A stretch of 64,000 bases of DNA from Solen grandis (Eukaryota; Mollusca; Bivalvia; Adapedonta; Solenidae), in assembly GCA_021229015.1 (NCBI GenBank), contig CM037785.1, positions 40,792,766 to 40,856,765 of the forward strand, given 5' to 3'. The translations under genes were made by a program, and so were the position numbers. Shown piece after piece: positions 55,428 to 64,000 of this stretch. The notes under the pieces are model-generated. The model had not been told where the DNA came from and made no database searches. It worked only from the letters and a program-made list of their open reading frames with translations. Every line of letters starts with the position of its first letter. Positions within the stretch are counted from its first letter, which is position 1.

Positions 55428-56942
55428 GCTGTATACGGCGTGAGCTATATACGATGTAACAGCTGTATACGGCGTGAGCTATATACGGTGTAACAGCTGT
55501 ATACGGCGTGAGCTATATACGGTGTAACAGCTGTATACGGCGTGAGCTATATACGGTGTAACAATATACGATGTAACAGCTGTATACGGCGTGAGCTATA
55601 TACGGTGTAACAGCTGTATACGGTGTAACAGCTGTATACGGCGTGAGCTATATACGGTGTAACAGCTGTATACGGCGTGAGCTATATACGGTGTAACAGC
55701 TGTATACGGTGTGAGCAATATACGGTGTAACAGCTGTATACGGCGTGAGCAATATACGGCGTGAGCTATATACGGTGTAACAGCTGTATACGACGTGAGC
55801 TATATACGGTGTAACAGCTGTATACGGCGTGAGCTATATACGGCGTGAGCTATATACGGTGTAACAGCTGTATACGACGTGAGCTATATACGGTGTAACA
55901 GCTGTATACGGCGTGAGCAATATACGGTGTAACAGCTGTATACGGCGTGAGCTATATACGGTGTAACAGCTGTATACGGCGTGAGCTATATACGGTGTAA
56001 CAGCTGTATACGACGTGAGCTATATACGGTGTAACAGCTGTATACGACGTGAGCTGTATACGGTGTATACGGCGTGAGCTATATACGGTGTAACAGCTGT
56101 ATACGGCGTGAGCTATATACGGTGTAACAGCTGTATACGGCGTGAGCTATATACGGCGTGAGCTATATACGGTGTAACAGCTGTATACGGCGTGAGCTAT
56201 ATACGGTGTAACAGCTGTATACGGCGTGAGCTATATACGGTGTAACAGCTGTATACGGCGTGAGCTATATACGGCGTGAGCTATATACGGTGTAACAGCT
56301 GTATACGACGTGAGCTATATACGGTGTAACAGCTGTATACGGCGTGAGCTATATACGGCGTGAGCTATATACGGTGTAACAGCTGTATACGACGTGAGCT
56401 ATATACGGTGTAACAGCTGTATACGGCGTGAGCAATATACGGTGTAACAGCTGTATACGGCGTGAGCTATATACGGTGTAACAGCTGTATACGGCGTGAG
56501 CTATATACTTTGTAACAGCTGTATACGGTGTAACAGCTGTATACGGCGTGAGCTATATACGGTGTAACAGCTGTATACGGCGTGAGCTATATACGGTGTA
56601 ACAGCTGTATACGGCGTGAGCTATATACGGTGTAACAGCTGTATACGGCGTGAGCTATATACGGCGTGAGCTATATACGGTGTAACAGCTGTATACGACG
56701 TGAGCTATATACGGTGTAACAGCTGTATACGGCGTGAGCTATATACGGCGTGAGCTATATACGGTGTAACAGCTGTATACGACGTGAGCTATATACGGTG
56801 TAACAGCTGTATACGGCGTGAGCAATATACGGTGTAACAGCTGTATACGGCGTGAGCTATATACGGCGTAACAGCTGTATACGACGTGAGCTATATACGG
56901 TGTAACAGCTGTATACGGCGTGAGCTATATACGGTGTAACAA
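55428..56942. repeat. Satellite-like array, 34-bp dimeric unit, about 1.5 kb
   Basis: The unit AGCTGTATACGGCGTG + AGCTATATACGGTGTAAC is made of two related half-units of 16 and 18 bp. The dimers are mostly regular. Extra single half-units (GCGTGAGCTATATACG insertions) recur in a pattern near 55840, 56150, 56270, 56350, 56650 and 56740. A block of a few hundred bases repeats as a whole, so the array has higher-order structure. It starts and ends sharply. Confidence 0.95.
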
Positions 56943-56949
56943 AGCATTC

Positions 56950-58865
56950 GCAAAAATATAAAATGCACGATATTTAAGATATGCAACTTAAATAAATATA
57001 AGTGGAATAATATAGAATAAAATCAAACTTGAATATCAAGATTTGTATCTTCATAATCATGTAGAATTTCAGTATGGTTATTATCAATATTTTTACTGTT
57101 TTTGAGAATAAGAACAAACTCCTCGTTCCTTTTTCAATGAAAAGTACCGTAATATATTCTGGACTGTTTAAACACACACGTTTAGTTAAAAGAATGGCTA
57201 TAAAGTAAACATATAAATAATGGTAACTTTGAGCCCTTGTAAATAGAGGTACATCAAAATAACAAGAAACATGCAACTATAGTTGATTCTTTCTATTTAA
57301 ATAGTGAGAATCAAATGAACAACTATGTCCAATACCACAATGACTACCTTTCCCCTTTTGACGGCGTCCAATAGTTGACTGAACAAAACGCAGTTTATTC
57401 ACATGGGCGTAATCCAACTTTTTTTTTTAACTTTGAAAGAAATTTAAAATCAGCTTCACGCATATCAGATAGAATCAAATAAATATTTTGCTCTACTTTT
57501 CAGGTCTAAATAGGCCGTTCTTTGAGAAATAGTTATGGATCTTAGATTTTAACTTTATAATCTTGTGTGATGGTACAATGTATACATGTAACTGGAGGCT
57601 GAAACACGGATGACTTAGGATCCAAAGGTCGCGGGCTTGATTCTTTTTTGGGTGTTATTTTTCGTCGTCGAAAAGTATAATCCTCCGTTGTAAAAGACTT
57701 AATCCTTATGGACATAAAAAATAAGCCACAAGCAACAATATATTTGAAAACTTCATTATGTGCTCTTTTATATTATAATTGCTTAAAATCCTCTAAATAT
57801 CATTTTACTTTTCAAGAAAAAAAGGAAGCAAAGAATAATAAACACAAAAGAAAAAGATCCGTATTATATATTATATATTTAGGATCCTTCAAAAGAAAAT
57901 GTACTTTAGTGCACAAGTACACACGTCACGGCAGATTAAGTTTGAACAAAAACACTTATTTTTAAAGTTATATCCGACAGTAGACACAGACATCGTGCTT
58001 CTGTTTACTATCATGGAAAATAATCCAATATCGAAAATGTCAAGAATCAGAAAGCTGTAATCATGAGATGGGGGAAAAAGTTTATTAAAAGTCATTAATC
58101 ATTCGTATCATAGACGCAGACGGTCAAGTTTATGCTCCAGATAATGAGTCACGTTTTAGGGCTAAAAGAAAGGAATAATCTAGGTATCGGTTCGAAAACG
58201 GTGATTTTCGATGAAACACGTGACATGTTAAAACATCCGAATCATTCTGTTATTTTCAGTGGAAAAGTATAAATCGATCGTTAAAGATTTTTCTTTTTTA
58301 ATGTAAGGCCCAAAACATTTTATGATATTTAACAATATGTCCTTTCGCCATGGGCTGACAGAAATTATTTACATTGAAAAGGGACTTAATTCAATTTACT
58401 ATATTTTATAAAGAAATATAGTGTACTTATTTTCTTCCTTATATCGGATATCAATCTGACACCATGCACATTTCAATTGATACTTTTCAGAAGGTAAATT
58501 TGGACTCATTTCAAAGCGTTATATGACTAGGTTATGATTCTCGACTACAAAAGTGCAATTCATATTCAGGCGTGAATTATATATAAATATTTATCTTCAT
58601 GTAGATAAATACATTCTATCAAATCGAAGCCACTATATCATCCGTCTGCCATTTTATTATTGTTGCTTACTGTTAATCTATAATTGTGGTGTATTCATTT
58701 TTAGGTACTATCTCTATCATTCGGGTATGGATAGAAAAAGTAAAAGTTTTAAGTAAAACATTCACTTACATCTACATATCCAATTGTATGATGCATATAA
58801 TTGTATTAATTGTTTTTTTTTTAAATACTACTGAAGCTCTTTAAAGGTACTGAATTTTCATAAAA
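56950..58865. other. Intergenic, no gene recognised
   Basis: AT-rich. Frames 56974-57276, 57708-57965, 57889-58095 and 58553-58756 have no family text. A weak box B-like GGTCGCGGGCTTGATTC at about 57626 may be a relic SINE head. Confidence 0.45.
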
Positions 58866-58869
58866 AGTT

Positions 58870-60262
58870 CTTGTACAACAAGAGGATCATGATGAGCACT
58901 GGATCGCTCACCTGAGAACCTGGTATAAATGGGAGAAATAGAAACAGCAAATATTATTGAAAATGGACTCTGCCCCTGCCAGCTATAAATCCAATGCATA
59001 CATGTACTTTTGGACAAGAAATATTTTCAAATTTGTGCTATATACATATATAAGGAAAATGATCTTGCCCCTGGCGGGCACGTTTTATTTACCAATCCAA
59101 ATAATTAGAAATATCTAGGTAGAGAATGACCCATGGAACACCTGTGCTAAAAAACTTTGAAATCCAGTCAGTACTTTTAGACAAGAAGAATTTCAAATAT
59201 TAACTATATGCATATAAGAAAAACGGGCTCAGCCCCCCTGGCGGCCATGTTTTTCAACGCATCATAATAACTTGAACAATCTTAGTAGAGAGTGACCTAA
59301 GGAACATCTGTGCCAAATTACTTTGAGATCCAGCCAGTACTTTTGGACAAGAAGGTTTTTCAAATTTGGACTATATACATAAAAGGAAAATGGACTCCGC
59401 CCCCTGGCGGCCATGTTTTTTGATCAATCGAAAATATTTGAAAATCTTGGTAGAGAGTGACCTATGGAACATTTATGCAAAATAACTTTGAAATCCAGCC
59501 AGTACTTTTGCACAAGAAGATTTTTTCTAATTTGTACTATATATGTAGATATACGAAAAACGGGCTCCGCCCCCTGGCAGCCATGTTTTTCAACGCATCA
59601 AAATAATTTGAACAATCTTGATAGAGGGTTACCCAAGGATCATCTGTGTGAAAAATTATTTTGAAATCTGACTTTCAGTAGTTTTGGAGGAGATATCTTT
59701 TAAAGATTTCACTGTACACATATATGGCAAATTAGCGCCGCTCCCTGGTAGCCATGTTCTTTTAAGGATCAGAATAATATGAACAATCTTGGTAGACAGT
59801 TACCAAAGGAACATCTGTGCCAAATTATTTTAAAATCTGGCCAGGGGTTTTGATGGAGATGTCTTCTAAAGTGTTCACTATATACATATATGCAAAAAAA
59901 AAGCCCCTGGCAGGCATGTTTTTTTACGGATCGGAATAATTTGAACAATCTTGGTAGAGGGATACCCAATGAATATCTCTGTCAAATTATTTTGAAATCT
60001 TGCCAGTAGTTTTGGGGGAAAAGACTTTCAATGTTTCATATCTTTTTTCTTTCTGTTGCCATGGCAACCAGAGTTCTGCATGGAATACAATTCTTTGAAC
60101 AGCTATGAAAGGGCATCATCCAAGGAACATTCCTGTGAAGTTTCTTTGAAATTGGCCCAGTGGTTTAGGAGAAGATGTTGTTAAAACTTAAAAGTTGACG
60201 ATGGACGACGGACATTGACCCATCCTTATGGCTCACCTTGAGCACGTTGTGCTCAGATACGA
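58870..60262. repeat. Complex interspersed repeat with about 190-bp internal period
   Basis: It begins ACAAGAGGATCATGATGAGC then GATCGCTCACCTGAG, and ends GACGATGGACGACGGACATT, then GGCTCACCTTGAGCACGTTG. Inside, one module recurs about six times: TTCAAATTTG.ACTATATACA, then GGGCTCCGCCCCCTGGCGGC, CATGTTTTTC, ATAATTTGAACAATCTTGGT, GGAACATCTGTGCCAAATTA and TGAAATCCAGCCAGTACTTT. Another start of the same family (ACAAGAGGGCCATAATGGCC) lies at 23908. It is non-coding; open frames inside it are by-products. Confidence 0.8.
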
Positions 60263-60269
60263 TAGAAAT

Positions 60270-63200
60270 AATGTCATTACATATCATAGATCTACTACAA
60301 ATCCATGTTTGTTTAGTTTTCTTCTTAATCGCCACAAACAATTGGCTGTGCTATAAAATCATGTTCATAATCACATGTGATGCTACTTTACCAATGTACT
60401 CGTATCATGGTAAGTATGACGGTACGTGTTCATGGAATAAAATAAGGAATATTTAACTGATAGCCATGATTATCGGATCCTTTCAGAGGTATTTTTCCAA
60501 CTCTGAGAATAAATTACCCGCCGTCTTTTAAAAAAATGTTAGAAAAAGAAAGAAAGAAGGAAGTATCTCATTAAGATTTTCCCCTTATGAACATTCTTTT
60601 ATGAAAAACAAGTAACGATAAATCGCTATTTTGGTACCACTTCGACAGATTTCTAAACTTTATGTATATCTAAATTCATAATACTGGCAACAGTCTTTGG
60701 CATTCGTTTTGTATTGTAGAAATTTGTGTCAATTCAGTACAAATACAATGATGCCTGTTAAATATTTCTTTTATAAGTATATTCCTCAATTTCCACACGC
60801 GAATAAAGGATTGAAAATATGATACTACGTACGGGCTACAATAAGAGAGCTTACCGTCAGACCGCTATGACAAGTAAGAGAATAATTGACTCTTATATCA
60901 TTATTTCTGAGCGTCCATACAATTCTTATGGATCTTCAGATAATGATTCAGCAACTCTTTCAAACGTTAAATTCTCGGAAAACAGACAATGTAATGCATA
61001 GGATCTTTAAGTACATCAAAACAATCAAATATGTATATCAGTGATCGCTTTGATATAGCCATAAAGGCAATCTCCACGCAGCAGAAGATCTCACACATAT
61101 CTCTTCGCCACAATGAGATGAAAATAGCTGAATTTCAACTATATCGCATTTAAACATCATTTTTGTCGTTCGGCATCAGGTACACACAATGATCACGTGA
61201 TAAATCAATATGACAGAGATTGATGCAGAGTAAATCCACTGCGCCGGAGTTTGACATAAAACTAGACATAACACTTAAATAAGTGGGTTAGAAACTGAGT
61301 TCATGCTATTCTTGATTTGACCGTGATAACTGATGCTGGAGTTAACAGTCGCTGTGACAGTTAATAGTCAAAGAGAGACGCCTAGTCGACTACAGATTGC
61401 TGAAGATGCCAAGTATGAAGCTACATCCAATTTGTCACAAACCAGCTACAAGGCTTCCGAACTAGAGAAATAAATATGGGCGACCAGACTGGATACTCAA
61501 CCGTTGACGGTGAGCGACAAACTAACGCGTGATCAGACACTTAAACAATCCAGAAACAAGGGAATGTTCTCCTTGTAGCTTGGCATATATGCAATTCAAA
61601 TACTATGCTGCTTTTCCTAAGGTCTCTTGCAAAAGGATCAAGATTTTTATAACAACAGTCACTGCAATAATTTCTGACCACAGAGCTGCTGAAAACTGTT
61701 TCTGAGACAATATTAGCCTGATATTATGTATCCGGTCTTTCCTTTTTACATAATAATCCGAGAACGGCTGATCCCTATAGCCAGACATCAAATAAACAAG
61801 GCCGATAGACAATTTGACCAGCAATGATATGATGTACAACTAACGGAGCTCATTAAGGACCGGATATGCTGATTCTATGCCTGAGACAGATTTCCGCTCT
61901 TATTCCTAACAAAACAAATAAAAAATCAAATCAAATCTGTCTCGGTTTTGAATATATTATCGCCCTTTTGTATAATACAGACAGTCCATTAAAATGCAAC
62001 AATTTTATCCGAATAATATGTCTGGTGTTGTTTTTTTCTTTCGTTTGGGCGTAATTTCCTACATTAAATGTTACATTAATAGAGACAAAGAGTGCTGAAC
62101 CATAGATATCATGGTACTAAAAACCACCATATCCTCTATTAACCACTATCATTAAGTGGCAAATGCCAAAACATAGGAGATATGCCAGTACCATTTTTCC
62201 AACTCTGCGATGTTGCAACCGAGGTTCGAAGCATCTGATCACAGGGCCGACGCTATCAGGGTTGGAGATACCTCTCATGTTTCCTGTGCCGGAATTCATC
62301 TGACAAGTAAGTTCAACGTTGCCAACAAAGCCTTTTTTTTCGAATAATAAAGGAATAATGATCACGGCAGAAATGTCAGAAGAAGCTGCAAAAGGATTTT
62401 CTTTTCTTTACTGCTGTAGTAGGAGCTTCTATAATTTGTCTAATCTCGGTACAGATGCTACACCGGTAAAATATTTCTCATAATTTACCAGTAGCTTTGT
62501 ACTTTAAACTGTTACAATTATTTGTTTTTCTATAAATTAAATTCGGAAAGGAGTATTGATATTTTATATGATGCAATAATTAAGCATTTCTTTATTCATA
62601 CTTTCTTTCCACATTTCGTCTCAGCCACGTAATACATTCTTTTTGTATATGTCATAGATAAATGTTATAAAAACGCCAGGGTATCATGGCATGTTTAGCG
62701 TGTCTGCAATTCACACATTGCGCAATTAATCGCTAATCGCATTAAACTGGTCACGTGGCTTGTCTGTCACCCCCATCTCGGGTAGACGAAACTTTTCTTT
62801 GTGAAAAGTTAAGAATTCGAATTTTGGCTTTCAAAGAGGAAGGACCTCTGTTTAGGATTTCCTAACGAAAATTATGAACTGATATTTGATATTGGTATTT
62901 ACTGTGATTTCACGGACATTTGTATGGATAACCATCATTATTATTATAATATACTACTGTGTTTTCACGGACTATATTATTGTTGTTATTTGAATTTGTG
63001 GATTGCCACAGAAAGAAAAGAAAAGAAAAGAAAAGAGGAAAATAAAATCTCATTAATCACAAAAGGACTTATTCGTCATTTTGTGAGAGTTCCTACAGTT
63101 CCTCAACATAATTAACCAGATACCGGGGCACAGTCGGACAATCAACAATTAAATCTACAGATTAACATTTGTTACATCACTTACAGGAAGTTTAAGCCTG

Positions 63201-64000
63201 ATAGCACAGAACATAAACACATCAAATACAGTAATGTACAACACCGATCTCAGGAGGGTGAAACAATATCAGGGAAGACATACTTATTCACACAAAACAT
63301 AAAGTAAAAAATGAGAGAATATAATTCTGAACAAAAGATTCAGATAATTACACAAAACTTAAAAAAGAAAAAGAAAAAATAAACTGATCCCCCTTTTTTA
63401 AAAGTTGATGAGTCGGATAAATTTTATGGTTGACTAACCAGTTTTCGGGGTATAACAAGTTTTCGGGGTATTTTACTTTTACACCGTTTGCGCGTGAGAA
63501 CGTGATATGACGTGTTATTTTTGCTGTCCCATATGATCAAAACAAATGTCAGCCATGCTCTAATATTCAAATTAAGACATCATGTGAATTCTTGTGCAAA
63601 TTCTGGACAATGTTTAAGATGCACGTACATTTAATTAAAATCTTGAACTCGTATATGAATAGTTATTTTGTAGATCAAACTCATCTGAATTATTTAAATT
63701 GACATATTTTCAAACAAAAATCCATTTTAGTTTTTATTTAAGTAAATACAACTTACAGGTTTAGTATTTTACGCAGAAAGCAAACTAAATGTTATCAATT
63801 ACCCGGATAATAAGTCACATGATGGCTTAATTTGAATAAAAAAAATGGTGGAAATTTGTTATGAATTTTAAGGGTTGGAAAATAGCTTGTGCGAGAAGCT
63901 TTTTAAGGTGTGTAAAGTATATGTTTTGTGATGAATATGTGTAAAAATGTTTTAATTATCCATATGTGTCATCAGTGGTAACTGTCATTAAGTTTAAAAT
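60270..64000. other. Intergenic to window end, repeats only
   Basis: Seen here: text shared with 34.86-35.33 kb at about 61080-61260, and a degraded minus-strand SINE at about 62185-62270 (GCCAGTACCATTTTTCCAAC and a box B-like GAGGTTCGAAGC). An AAAAG-repeat lies at 63012-63035. Frames at 61603-61839, 61866-62054 and 62117-62365 carry no recognisable family text. Confidence 0.45.

Noticed and set aside
55428..56942. CRISPR-like or coding tandem repeat
   Set aside because: No spacers, and no long open frame runs through the array. It is a dimeric satellite.

Overview
This is an AT-rich, repeat-laden, intron-containing eukaryotic window. It looks like a lophotrochozoan, most probably a bivalve mollusc. 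The evidence is CYP3-clan P450 exons with spliceosomal introns, tRNA-headed SINEs ending in (AAAC)n, a CR1/jockey-like LINE carrying a 2A peptide, and dispersed repeats starting ACAAGAGGGCCAT. The species assignment is inference. Two runs of exactly 100 N (25799-25898 and 52056-52155) show that three contigs were scaffolded here. No prokaryotic feature, CRISPR array or rRNA was seen.

Contig 1 (1-25798) holds two partial CYP3-like P450 genes head-to-tail on the minus strand. The downstream copy (5765 to 1701) has six exons, from the membrane anchor to just past helix C, and runs off the window edge. The upstream copy (25618 to 16544) has four exons, from helix I to the stop codon, and its 5' half is missing at the contig end. 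Between them is an old plus-strand LINE (about 8.56-13.97 kb) with an ORF1 relic, an ORF2 relic and a 2A motif. The introns of the P450 genes are filled by MITE-like elements, SINEs, a 1.8-kb minisatellite of 25-bp units, and an approximately 4.1-kb element with long inverted ends. That element contains a tandem array of tRNA-bearing, LTR-like units.

Contig 2 (25899-52055) is mostly mobile DNA. It has a 396-bp inverted-repeat element and a 2.3-kb TIR element with a TAATAT target duplication. It also has an array of a TAAATGTCGCA-type motif and a nearly complete minus-strand LINE (about 39.0-43.9 kb). In that LINE, ORF1 and ORF2 share one frame separated by a single TAG, and the LINE splits one copy of a locally duplicated segment. 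An unrecognised two-exon gene end lies at 46403-45449 (minus). Several SINEs and TTAA-flanked MITEs follow.

Contig 3 (52156-64000) has one weak minus-strand exon candidate, a 1.5-kb satellite built from a 34-bp dimer, and a complex interspersed repeat with an internal period of about 190 bp. The rest is AT-rich DNA in which no gene was recognised.

The host coding content is therefore small: two partial P450 genes plus one or two unrecognised gene fragments. The interesting biology is in the mobile elements and in how they nest inside the P450 introns.
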